Shown here one piece after another: positions 52,038 through 62,320 of a stretch of 64,000 nt of DNA (its first letter is position 1; every line of letters begins with the position of its first letter). The notes below the pieces were generated by a model. That model had not been told where the DNA came from. It saw only the letters and a program-made list of their open reading frames with translations, and ran no database searches. This stretch comes from Mesodorylaimus sp. YZB2_4. Its lineage: Eukaryota; Nematoda; Enoplea; Dorylaimida; Dorylaimidae. A program made the position numbers and the translations under genes. The stretch lies in assembly GCA_030248295.1 (NCBI GenBank), contig JASANH010000183.1:124001-188000 (forward strand), given 5' to 3'.

Positions 52038-52328
52038 ATGGCGTCATTGATAGAGGACGATTTTCTCTTGTATTCTGAGGGACTGACAAAGAGCAACCCA
52101 CGCCCTCCAGTGACGGAGGTCATAGCTACTTGGTGCTACTATGCATCAAAAAGCTTTGAAGATGTTGTTGGAGAAGTTAGTAGCAGCTCAGCTCTCAGTA
52201 CTTCAGATTGTTCAGCGAGTTTCGAGAGGCTTATAGCAAAGCATACTAAACATTTATCTCTTATCCGACGGGCGATGCCAGAAATGGCATTGCTGACGTT
52301 TCAATTCATGGAAACTGCGGGATTTTAA
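52038..52328 (+). CDS. Small hypothetical protein, 96 aa
   Basis: The ATG at 52038 has a strong context (ggaaATGG) and follows an acceptor-like 'gaattttacag' by about 35 nt, which fits a spliced 5' UTR. The 96 residues are balanced in composition, start MASLIEDDFLLYSEGL and end METAGF, with a Ser-rich middle. There is no signal peptide, membrane segment or motif that I recognise. It is separate from the neighbouring transposon and not in the DEG/ENaC duplication. It could be a real small gene, the last exon of a longer one, or a chance frame. Confidence 0.4.
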   Translation: MASLIEDDFLLYSEGLTKSNPRPPVTEVIATWCYYASKSFEDVVGEVSSSSALSTSDCSASFERLIAKHTKHLSLIRRAMPEMALLTFQFMETAGF

Positions 52329-52916
52329 TTGTAATCACATTCGTGTTAACACCTCGCGAACATGACCAAGCGCACTGTAATTGGATGAACTTTATTTATA
52401 TTACTGACATTCCCACGTTATAGCAGCCAAAAATATAAAATTTCTTATTGCCTGGCCTCTGTTAGTCGACTAACTATGACTTGGTCGTCTAACTTCTTCG
52501 ACTTACTGTAGGTTAGTTACTGCTAACTTCTGAGTTAACATGGTTGGTGGAACGCAAATTTAAATAGGACACCGGCTAGTCGACTAGTTAGCCACTAAAA
52601 GAGCATGCTAAGTGCAGTTCGATGACTAAACAGTCAGTCTCGTGGGTGCTACGGCTGCCGCAAAGCTATAAGAAGTGCTCTTATGTGCTAGATACACTCA
52701 AATTTCAGGAAGGCTTTACATTTTAGTAGTAATGTAGGGAGTCGTGCTGGCGCAGCTAGCTGGGGTCGTAGCCCCAGCTAGCACAACGGCTTATTATCAC
52801 CCCTCAGCCATTGACCACTAACCGCAGGGACTTAATTAGCTTACCACCCTAAAAAGTACCCATTCGTCAGTCCTTTGAGACCTTCTTATCACTATATGTA
52901 AGCCCTTTATCACCTC

Positions 52917-53005
52917 CTTATCAGTATGTAGTCATTAGCTGAACCTTATCAGTATGTAGTCATTAGCTGAACCTTATCAGTATGTAGTCATTAGCTGAAC
53001 CTTAT
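52917..53005 (-). repeat. 28-bp subterminal tandem repeat, three units (left arm)
   Basis: 'ccttatcagtatgtagtcat' plus 'tagctgaa' repeats three times. The right arm has about nine inverted units of the same sequence at 55545-55800. The difference in copy number accounts for part of the arm length difference. Confidence 0.9.
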
Positions 53006-53118
53006 CATCGACCAGTCAGTAATTTAAGCTCCAATAGCGCCACATGATCTGCTTATCATATCACAAGTGTTTAATCAACCATTGATGAACGATAATCTTA
53101 GAAAAGTGAAAAGTTTTA

Positions 53119-53189
53119 CGCCCGCTAAGAATCGAACCCGCCTTCCCCGATTGAAAGCAGGATATCCTACCAGTTTGCGTCACGAGGGC
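53119..53189 (-). repeat. tRNA-Glu-like sequence in the left arm
   Basis: On the minus strand this about 71-nt stretch has an A-box-like 'gcaaactggtagga', a CTTTCAATC loop resembling the tRNA-Glu anticodon (TTC) region, a T-arm-like GGGTTCGATTC and partly pairing ends (GCCCTCG / AGCGGGC). The T stem and acceptor are imperfect, so it is probably a captured, tRNA-derived sequence. The right arm carries its partner, interrupted by the nested element (54533-54550 plus 55375-55431). Confidence 0.6.
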
Positions 53190-53602
53190 GGTTTAGAAAG
53201 AGGGGCGAGTGTGCACAGCGAAGACAATGGATTATTTGAACGCGCAGACATACATGTCATCGAAACCTACAGCGGAGCACTCAGAGCTGCTCAGAGTTGC
53301 TCATTTAGTGACAAGAGCAGCTTCTCCTTGGTGTGGAGCAGCTCAGAGCTGCTCATTTTGTTGCAGGAGTAGCTCTTCCTTTGTTGGAGCTGTTTGGATC
53401 TGCTCATTTTATGGCAGAGCAGCACTTTGGTAGCAGGAGTAGCTCCTCCTTTGTGGGGAGGACCTTCCCATTTTATCAGGTGAGCGGCAAATGTGAGAGC
53501 ATACGCCATGCCAGTTTCCTACAAATCCAGCCAGGGCGTTCACTTTTTACCTTAGGCGGCTTTACTTCATGGTCCATGTTGCACTTATAAGCCTACAACC
53601 CC

Positions 53603-53769
53603 GCTCATGTTAGCGGGGAGCAGCTCATGTTAGCAGGGGAGCAGCTCATATTAGCGGGGAGCAGCTCATGTTAGCAGGGGAGCAGCTCATGTTAGCGGGG
53701 AGCAGCTCATGTTAGCAGGGGAGCAGCTCATGTTAGCGGGGAGCAGCTCATGTTAGCAGGGGAGCAGCT
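53603..53769 (+). repeat. About 21-bp minisatellite in the element core
   Basis: 'gctcatgttagcggggagca' alternates with a version reading 'agcagggg', repeated about eight times. It adjoins the inner end of the left arm, where related 'gagcagctc' words also occur. Confidence 0.9.
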
Positions 53770-53873
53770 ATTTATTAGAACAAACACAAATATTGATCAT
53801 GGTTGAATATCAAGGTATCAATGTTCGTGCACAGTAAATCTATAAAATCATTTCACCAAGTCAGTTGGGTGAA

Positions 53874-54085
53874 TTAATCACCGACCTCTTCTTCTTCTTC
53901 TCCGTTTTCCTCTCCGCTGTCTGATATTTCCGCATAATTTTCAACTACATCTAGGTTGTCATTCAAAAAATAGCAATGTTTTCCTCTGATCGAAGCCATT
54001 TGAAAGGCTTCTTGCTGATCATCACTATCTTCGTCATCCATCAATTGTAATAGGTGTAAGAAGCGGATGGCAGCGGAGACAATGA
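53874..54085 (-). pseudogene. Captured gene-like fragment 1 (acidic C terminus)
   Basis: A minus-strand frame runs through LLQLMDDEDSDDQQEAF to an acidic end EENGEEEEEVGD and a stop. LLQLMDD is also encoded on the opposite strand at about 54318-54345, where fragment 2 ends. The two together look like consecutive pieces of one host gene placed in opposite orientations within the transposon core. I do not recognise the family. Confidence 0.45.
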
Positions 54086-54350
54086 CGATGACGATGACGA
54101 TGAAATAGAACCATCCAATAAAATTCGGCGGACATTCTTGAAACGGATGTTGCGTTATTGGAGGGAAGATGATGATTTTCAAATGCCAAAAACGGAAGAT
54201 GATTTTCTAAACCTCAAAGATGAAGTCCGAGAGGAGTCGTACAGTCAAACGGTCAAACTTTTGAACGACTACAATGCACTGGTCGATTCTCCAATATATA
54301 AAAATATTCGAGTCACTGAAGATCGTCTATTACAATTGATGGATGACGGA
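54080..54350 (+). pseudogene. Captured gene-like fragment 2
   Basis: A plus-strand frame opens just after an acceptor-like 'tgtaatag', starts with an Asp-rich run, continues RRTFLKRMLRYWREDDDF and reaches LLQLMDD, where it meets the inner end of the right inverted arm. Composition and charge pattern look like real protein. The frame then runs into repeat sequence (GGAALVTK) and stops. Best read as a captured exon. No known function. Confidence 0.45.
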
Positions 54351-54550
54351 GGAGCTGCTCTTGTCACTAAATGAGCAGCTCTGAGCTGCTCCCCACCAAG
54401 GAGAAGCTGCTCTTGTCACTAAATGAGCAACTCTGAGCAGCTCTGAGTGCTCCGCTGTAGGTTTCGATGACATGTATGTCTGCGCGTTCAAATAATCCAT
54501 TGTCTTCACTGTGCACACTCGCCCCTCTTTCTAAACCGCCCTCGTGGCGA

Positions 54551-55374
54551 GCAGGGGCGTACGCAGGATTTGGGGTTCGTGGGGTGCCAACAAAAAATTT
54601 GCATAAATATGCTAATTTAGTGCATCGCGCAAAGTCCAGGAGACGGATGTGGCTAAATAGAAAATGGAGTCCAGTTCGGTATTTAAAAATGAGCGCCGAA
54701 AGCGCGATCCGAGGGCGCAAAGCGCCCGAGAGGGGGTAAGGTGCGGGGCGGGGGAAATTTTTTAAAAATTGGCTTCTCGCAGACACAATTTTCCACGATT
54801 CTTTACATAAATTTGCGGGAAATAACTTAGTTCAAGAAATCACTTTCTTTGACCCCGCCAAACTCAACACCTTCCTGTCAAGAACCTGAAGGCTTCTGCG
54901 TGGCTTCTGACCTTCCAAAATTTGCGCACAATCTTTCTGATCGTACAAAAGCAATGACTGTCATCTTTGTCAGCATACCCTACTCACCATATACAAGAAA
55001 AACCTTTATTGTTGTTATCTTATACCGACGCCTTAACCACTCCAGGTCGCAATGCTGCCTGGAGTGCTTATGGCGTCGGACACAAAATCCGATGGAAAGC
55101 GATTCCAAGGGGGCTCGAATCCCCCTCCCACTTCTCTGGTTTGGAAGGGGACCGTTGGCCGCAATGCCACCCGCTGGGTTTATCTCCGCCCCGCCGGAGG
55201 CGAAAAAATTTTCAATCTTGCACTGCGAAAACACAAAAATGTATGAAGTGGACATCCAACCAAATGCATGGCCGAGATTGCACGAAGTTTGTAAAGGTAG
55301 CTACCTATACCTTACTTTTCAGGGTCGTAGGGGGCCCGAGCCCCCAAGCACCCCCCACCTGCGCACGCGCCTGC
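54551..55374. mobile_element. Nested DNA element (824 bp) in the right arm
   Basis: The ends GCAGGGGCGTACGCAGG and, complemented, GCAGGCGCGTGCGCAGG match at 15 of 17 positions. They interrupt the right-arm copy of the tRNA-Glu-like sequence, which is uninterrupted in the left arm, so this insertion came after the foldback element formed. The interior contains 'cactccagg'/'cctggagtg' pairs. No clear target duplication and no transposase frame. Confidence 0.75.
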
Positions 55375-55544
55375 AACTGGTAAGACATCCGGCTTTCAAT
55401 CGGGGAAGGTGGGTTCGATTCTTAGCGGGCGTAAAACTTTTCACTTTTCTAAGATTATCGTTCATCAATGGTTGATTAAACACTTGTGATATGATAAGCA
55501 GATCATGTGGCGCGATTGGAGCTTAAATTACTGACTGGTCGATG

Positions 55545-55800
55545 ATAAGGTTCAGCCAATGACTACATACTGATAAGGTTCAGCTAATGACTACATGCTG
55601 ATAAGGTTCAGCTAATGACTACATGCTGATAAGGTTCAGCTAATGACTACATGCTGATAAGGTTCAGCTAGTGGCTACATGCTGATAAGGTTCAGCTAGT
55701 GGCTACATGCTGATAAGGTTAAGCTAATGACTACATACTGGTAAGGTTCAGCTAATGACTGCATACTGATAAGGTTCAGCTAATGACTACATGCTGGTAA
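55545..55800 (+). repeat. 28-bp subterminal tandem repeat, about nine units (right arm)
   Basis: 'gataaggttcagctaatgac' plus 'tacatgct' repeated about nine times with single-base variants (gctagtggc, actggtaag). Inverted equivalent of 52917-53005. Confidence 0.92.
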
Positions 55801-55999
55801 GGGGGTGATAAAGGGCTTACAGATAGTGATAAGAAGGGTCTCAAAGGACTGACGAATGGGTAATTCTTAGGGTGGTAAGCTAATTAAGGCCCTGCGGCTA
55901 GTGGCCTGTGGCTGAGGGGTGATAATAAGCCGCTGTGCTAGCTGCGCCAGCACGACTCCCTATATTACTACTCATTTTTGTCCATCCAGCGGATACACA

Positions 56000-58490
56000 G
56001 CACGACACTATTAATTTTTAGGACCATATACAGTATCACTGTATTGTTTTAACTACTACAAAACCATCACATTTTATAATGCGCAATTAGTTCAAAGAAA
56101 AGTACAGCTAGTCCAATCAAATATCCCCATGCAAGAGTAACGAAAATTGAGCCCATTGAATCCAACTTTTTACTTTCTCTGAGACTAGCCTGTCAATTCT
56201 AATCGCAAGATTTGTCCAGTCCCTGTCGCATGAAGAGGGAGGAGTATATTTTTGGCTCATAGCTTTTTCCAAGCCCGTCTCTCTCAATATGGACACCATT
56301 TTCGATAGAATTCGACCATAACTCGAATTTTCTTGCATCGGAAAAGCGTCGAATTCGGAATATCCCAAATCTGAGACATACTATGCACAATCTCTATTTC
56401 CACCTGGAATCCAATAGCTGAGCATACTAAGAGGGCTTACAGTCACCAAATATCTAGTTTTTTTAGCCAATATAGCTTCCGGAATTCGGTCCTTTGCTAT
56501 TAATGCTATTCTTTGTTTAGCTATACTTGGTCCAAATTCAGTACTTGGATTCAGCAGTTGCAGTAAATAAGTCACTTCCAACATCGGTGTCACAATTACA
56601 CATTGATCGTTTTCTAAGCATTCTACAAAAGCTGTTTCAATATGTAAAGCTGTTTTTGACGGCGTTGGGGAAACAAAACAGCTCACACCTATTAAAACTC
56701 AAGAATACTCGTACAGCTTATCGCAATGCTAGTACAGCTTGTCACTTACAGTAATAATTGCAATGCTGGCCGGCTATAAAAGAACCTACACGACGCTGTA
56801 AGAGGGTTGGGCCAGAATATGTTAAGCTCATAAAGCCAAGTAAAGTCATTAGACCAGCCAATGCACACAGTGGAACCAGGGCTTAGGATGGCTGGTCTAC
56901 TCGGCCAGTGCTAAACGCAATCACGGTTTAAGAAAATTGTCTGAGCAGAAGCTGCTTTTTCTGCATGAAAATCACGACGACTGATCGTGGCAACGAGCAG
57001 AGGACCATGCAATCCTGTGCTTGTGGTCTACTAGTGGGCTAGGAGTGTCTAACTCTCGGGCTATGCGCACACATGCTCATAGTAGGTAATGTTCAAGCCG
57101 CGGCTAGGTAAATCATCTTGTTTTATATGTCCCTTCACCCTCGAGCGTGTCATCACTGATATAATAAACCATAAGCATGAACATAAAGTTAGAAGAAGGG
57201 AGGTAGGATTGTTGAGAGTGTTTCTTGAGGTTTAGGCATTTAACAGTAAGACAAATGACTTCCCTCGCAGTGCTACAGTTTTAGCATACAGTATTCAGGC
57301 TGCTCGTGTGGAACAGCACAGCTGCCTTTGGGGAGCCTGTCTGAACAGCAGCAGTACACAGCAGAGAAGTATGTTGGATTTGATTCGGACATCGGCAAGC
57401 ATCTGTTTCCGAGTGATTATACACTGTGCAGTGCAGGCCACCTTTCCTTGCGGCCGAGTAGACCAGCCATCCTGAGCCCTGGTTCCACTTTGTGCATTGG
57501 CTGGTCTAAAAGTTTCGAGTCTGTCATGACAGACTTTTTGGAAATAATATCGTAAGCTCATAAAGCCAAGTAAAGTCATGAAGCCAAATAAACAAATTAC
57601 ACATGGAAAGGGAGAGTAACTATGCCATGGATTTCTGTATGGCACACGCAGTCAAGCACCACGCTGGCACACTATAGTCTATGCAGCTAGGCTGGTAGGT
57701 TACCGTGCGAGTGAGATAACTGCAATAGCTCGAAACTCACAATCAGCAGGGGCCAGTTTCACAATGAGATCCTAATTTTAGGAGGGTACGTGTCGCAATA
57801 GCTGTCCTGGAAGTGTCTTCCATAGATTTAGCCATAGATTTAGGCGCGTCCTAAGACGTGTCACATCTTGTTTAACAGTAAAAAAAGGATGATTTTGCAC
57901 ATTTTAGCAGACCACAAAATTTAACGCGGGAAAAAAGCTGAGCAACCATTATTAATCGAAATTTGCTGTGCAAGTGTATTTGCCATGTCTTACGAGGACG
58001 CGTTGGCTAAGGCAGGCTGCTCCACTTCATATGAGCGCTATAAACGTGTCAGATCTGATTTACTTTGTGAGCTTTACCATAGGTTTCATGATTCAGGAAT
58101 TTTCGTTTTATACATGAATCTGTCATGTTAGTAGGCGACTGTGTGAACCACATCATTTGGTTATTCCAAGTCAAAATTTTGAGTCCTACAAACGGAGTTT
58201 TGTGTTTTTTGCGACTCTTTTGCGGGATCTGTACCATGGGAGAATGCTTGGTAGTAACTTTATCGCCGCGCATAAGTTCAGCTGAAAAAGAACTGTTATT
58301 GCACGTCAAGAGAGCTGAGGCAAAGTGCCACAATCTCAAGGCGCCCTAAGATTGCCCTAGACGAGCCACTTCTGAAAAACCTGCCCTCAAAGCCGTGACA
58401 ACATGGCAGTGCTGCTAGGAGAAAAAACACCAGAAGGTGTCTAGACATTGTCGGGGTCTCCAAAACTAAAGGCAGCTTGGTCTTGTGATT
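56000..58490. other. Intergenic with inverted and direct repeats
   Basis: 55-bp inverted arms lie at 56852-56906 and 57452-57506. A perfect 27-bp direct repeat (taagctcataaagccaagta plus aagtcat) lies at 56823-56849 and 57553-57579, just outside the arms. Remaining frames are not recognisable as genes. Confidence 0.5.
56852..57506. repeat. 55-bp inverted repeat pair within 27-bp direct repeats
   Basis: 56852-56906 begins 'gaccagccaatgcacacagt' and is matched in reverse complement by 57452-57506 with about two or three differences. The spacer is 545 bp. The flanking 27-bp direct repeats (56823-56849, 57553-57579) are identical and close outside the arms. The structure resembles a small transposon but the ends are not defined. 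Confidence 0.75.
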
Positions 58491-58494
58491 GGTC

Positions 58495-58834
58495 GCATCG
58501 ATCTTCATGTCATAGACTCCACGGTTTGGTAGAATTCAGAATTACTAATGCACACCTCGAATTATTCTTACCTTTGCCTGCATCAATCTTTATGTCATAT
58601 ATTTTATACTTTGGTAGAAATCAGGATTTCTGATGCATACCTTGAATGATTTTTATTTTCGCCTGCATCGATCTATATATCATAGATCCCATGGTTTGCT
58701 AGAAATCACGATTACTGATGCATACCTCAAATGATACTTAACTTTCCCTGCATCAATCTTTATGTCATAGATTTCATGCTTTGGTAAAAATCATGATTCC
58801 TGATGCATCCCTCGAATGATTCTTATCACTGCTC
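58495..58834 (+). repeat. 85-bp tandem repeat, four units
   Basis: Units start at 58495, 58580, 58665 and 58750 with exactly 85-bp spacing. Each begins GCATCRATCTWYATRTCATA and contains 'ttggtagaaatca' and 'tgatgcatacctcgaatgat'-like segments. Units differ by about 15-20%, so the array is old. A further partial unit (aaatcgatcta) follows. Confidence 0.93.
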
Positions 58835-59679
58835 AAATCGATCTACGCTTTGATTGATCTTGCTGATTCTCAAATTCGATTTTTTTGTTTGCAAAAACGA
58901 TTGAAAAAGCGTTTCGTTTTTTGAAAGGTTAGGAATTTATAAAAATGGTACAAAATAGCGATAAAACGCAGTAAAGTAAAGTTTCTGCCATTTCGGAGTA
59001 GACGTCGGTTACGACGAAGTTACAATGCAGATATTGTCATGTTTTCTACCCATCTGGAGCTGGTGATATTAAGGGGTTCGACTGTTCACTTCTAATCTGC
59101 GGATACCTTTTCTACGCGCACAGGTAATCTTAAGTTTAAATTGCTGAGTGATTTTTTTCGCCACTGTCAGTCAAAAGATGCAGAGTCGTCTGCAGACAAA
59201 AAAGCATGAATTAGTTGTCCTGAACAAGATATTGTTCTTACCGCCAACATGATAATGCAGAAATCGCTGATAGTGCTGAATGTACATGCACAAATGCTGA
59301 TGCGCGTTCCGATAACTAAAGAACAAAGGAGCACCAAAGTTGCAAAAAGCTCCACAGATCAACTGCACTGGCAAGCAGGACCATACTTTTCGTCATCCCT
59401 CTTACCTACATAGGTACATGACACGCCATGACAGCTTTGGCCAGTGTTGACGTGCGAATATCCTAAGATAGAGGCAAAATGACAAATAACTCGGCAATCA
59501 ATTAATATCCCTTCATTCTTTGCATGCATGATGCTCCTTTTTTTCATGCTACCGCTCTTACGAACCACAGATAGACTAACATTTGCCCCTTGCGTGGTCT
59601 GGTCCCATCGACTCATCGCGGCTCGCTGGACATGCTAGATTTAAAGCAAAAGGCGAGAGTAAAAATTTGCTTGTATCAA
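58835..59679. other. Intergenic, nothing recognised
   Basis: Between the 85-bp repeat and the right segmental duplication. No gene or clear repeat seen. Confidence 0.4.
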
Positions 59680-62320
59680 ACACGTCAGTCAGACTGTTAG
59701 TTTCTCAGACAGGGCAGATCGATAATTCTCTCTCACCGCCCCCTCCCTTCCCCCCAGCCATCGACGCCACAAGGGTCGCGACTGGTTACAATCATTCTAA
59801 CGAATCTCTTTGGTTTCCAGGACTACATTGGTTTATTAGTTACAGGGTGGACCTTACCATTACGCGCTTTCCAGACGACTATTGCGTAGCGGGGTATATA
59901 GTACACGATATGAAAAAAGCTAACTATGGACATTCCCCAGTATAAACCAATAATGTTACCGAAATCACAAAACAGCAAATATTCTGTCGCTTCTTTCTCT
60001 TCAGTGTGTTGTCGATAGGCGAAGTCAGAGTAATAAACATGGATCTTACTGTACATGCGATCTTGCTTTTTTACTACCCCGTCGTCCAAGTCGACGAAGC
60101 TAGCAGTGCTGCTGTACGTCCAGTAAGTGCAATGTGTCGGACAACGAGATTTTTCAGACAGAGCATGTGACCATTCGTTTTCCAGTGTTTTAGCGAATCC
60201 AAAAAACTAAAATAGTGGCCAGATTACGCAAGAAGCATCGATACGACTATATCCTATTGAGACATTACCAGGTCTGACATTCCCTGTTCACTGTGGTATC
60301 CTTTATAATACGCCATCACTCTTTGAACCAGATCCTGCTCGGCGAATGCCATTGTTACAATGTAAGATTGTGCTGGATCGCATGCATCTGTTCCATTCGG
60401 TCGATTTAAATAGAATGCAAAGTCGCAGTTCATGTACTTGTCTATTACGCGCATTAGTTCGCGAACGATGCAGCTGGCTCCTTTTGGATCATAGTACATG
60501 TATGAACCACCAGGCATCGATAACTGACCAGGCTGAGCACAGTGGTGAGATAGGACAGTCTTTGATGGAACGACTTTGATGAAAGTTTCGGCATTGTCAG
60601 GTGCCGCGATTGGTGATGCTGTCACGCTAAATGGAACTGGGCCGACCATTACCCTGAATCCATTCTGAGCGTCCTCATCGAGCCATGGAAAGTCAGTTAG
60701 AGGCAACGATGCCTCGACAGTGAGCCCACCACGCGGGCCTTCCCGCCTTTGCAGAAGGGTAGATTCTTTGGGCTGAGCGTTGTCGCTGTCGAAGTTGAGC
60801 TGAAAATCCAAACAGCTAACTGTTGAATGAATTTTGCGTGAATGGTGAACCCCTGCAAGACAGCCCACAACTCAAACAGTAGCAAGATATACTGGTATTC
60901 TCGAATCAAGCAGCTGTCACCGCTCAGTTGACAAAATTTCCACCATTTAAAATAAAAGCAATTCTATGAACAGCATTTCTCAAGATTGGATGTGAGCTTC
61001 CTGCCCATATTAGTTGGCCACCTCCGACTTACCCAAGGCTCTAAGCATCAATCGGACCTGTACCCATTACTCTAAAAGATTCATCAGTCCTATCTGTTCG
61101 CTGTAACCTGTCCACTCATACCCATCCCAGCAGAGACACGTTTACAACACGACAACTTGCAGGACCTTGGAGCCTCATAAACTTACTGCTATCACATAGC
61201 ACAACCCATCATCATCAATCGACTGGACACCTCGCGAGCAACAGTCAAATTCGACGTCATCGAACCAGCATCGTTTGAGCATGCTCTCACACGACGCTGT
61301 AGCAGCTGAGACGAATTCAGAAAACTGCAGAATTTGGGGATTATGATTTAAAACTATCATAAAATAGCTGACGAGATTGAACTCGAACCAGTGAGGGCGT
61401 ATAATCGGAGTGAGAAAGAGGGTAAGCTTGCGATAAAATTCTTCCATGGACATCTCGCCGGTTTCATTCTTGAAGGCTTCTCTGACTTGCCGCGGGATTT
61501 TCACAGTTTCTTTGATAAATGTTCCATTGAAGTTGATTTGGGCGCAGATGGTGACATTGGAGGCTGGCAAAGATGGCAAGGCTACCACATCCGAGATCTC
61601 GTCAACGTACCCGCTATTGTACCAGCTTCGGATATTCGAGTTAAGGTAATATATGCAGCATGCTGAGAGCACGAACAGAATGACTATGAAAACGCATCGG
61701 ATCCAGAATATTTTCTCATCAAATGCTTCTTTCCAACCAGCCACAGTAACTTTTTCAAGAAAATCTTTTCGAGCTTTTTTTACTGGATCCTTCTCCTCCT
61801 GTTTTGTCGCGTTCCTTTTTGTCGTTCCCAGTACCATTGTCACTGTAAAGGACCAGCGATTTGAATCTGCGATTTGAAACCGCGCGAACCAGATGGTCGA
61901 ACGCACCTTTTACGACAGGGTCAGGATGAACGCAAGAAGGGGCTGCGGATGACGAAGACGTGCGATTACTTGCCACTGACCCGTCGTCAATGACAATCGG
62001 AGAGACAATCTTACACCTATTGTACTAATTTGTGTGCCCTCCTTGCTCCAGACGTTCTTGATATCCGGCTCCTCTTTTTCATAAACATGTATCTATTTCT
62101 CCGGAGAGAAGCTCATTCGTCAATACGCAATGACGAGTATAGGGTCATCGTTTCCATCCCGACTCACAAATTAGACTCTCCGAGAAGGTCGGGAAAATCG
62201 AAAACTGTGAGCTCTTGGCCTAAAGCGTTTGATTAAAACTTTATTCGAACAAAAATGTCATGATAAAAAGTGCGACGTTTCTCTGTGCACCACGCATTGA
62301 GAAATAAGACCGATTTAGTG
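59680..62320. repeat. Segmental duplication, right copy
   Basis: Partner of 47550-50230 in direct orientation. The match ends near 'gaccgatttagtgtcata' (about 62323), after which a T- and GGGTT-rich segment without counterpart begins. A short further match at about 63850-63925 to about 50868-50940 suggests that the original duplication was longer and later had material inserted. Confidence 0.85.
59823..61837 (-). CDS. DEG/ENaC-like cation channel, intact copy
   Basis: Three exons on the minus strand join in frame: 61837-61187, 60799-60269 and 60206-59823, giving 521 residues, a usual length for the family. The start MVLGTTKRN is the ATG nearest the conserved KQEEKDPVKKARKDFLEK. TM1 is IFWIRCVFIVILFVLSACC; the ectodomain opens with LPASNVTIC, the counterpart of the FPAVTIC motif. 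The middle exon contains GFRVMVGPVPFSVTAS. SRCPTHCTYWTYSSTASF precedes TM2, which reads CDFGNIIGLYWGMSIVSFF, with GMS as the G-x-S filter. The N-terminal His-Gly gating motif is replaced by VAG. These are amiloride-sensitive-type Na+ channels with roles in mechanosensation, acid or peptide sensing. Cysteines of the ectodomain are fewer than usual. A GTAAGG donor 33 bp before the stop leaves open a further 3' exon. The subfamily could not be set. Confidence 0.85.

Larger units (their letters stand above)
52725..55972. mobile_element. Large foldback DNA element with >600-bp inverted arms
   Basis: The ends AGTAGTAATGTAGGGAGTCG (left) and the complementary right end (one mismatch) are flanked by CATTTT at 52719-52724 and 55973-55978, a probable 6-bp target duplication. 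The inverted arms are 52725-53359 and 54370-55972; the right arm is lengthened by a nested 824-bp element and by extra tandem units. Arm identity is very high in the inner part (about 53190-53340). The core (53360-54370) has a minisatellite and two gene-like fragments. No transposase was identified, so it is non-autonomous. Superfamily unknown. Confidence 0.85.
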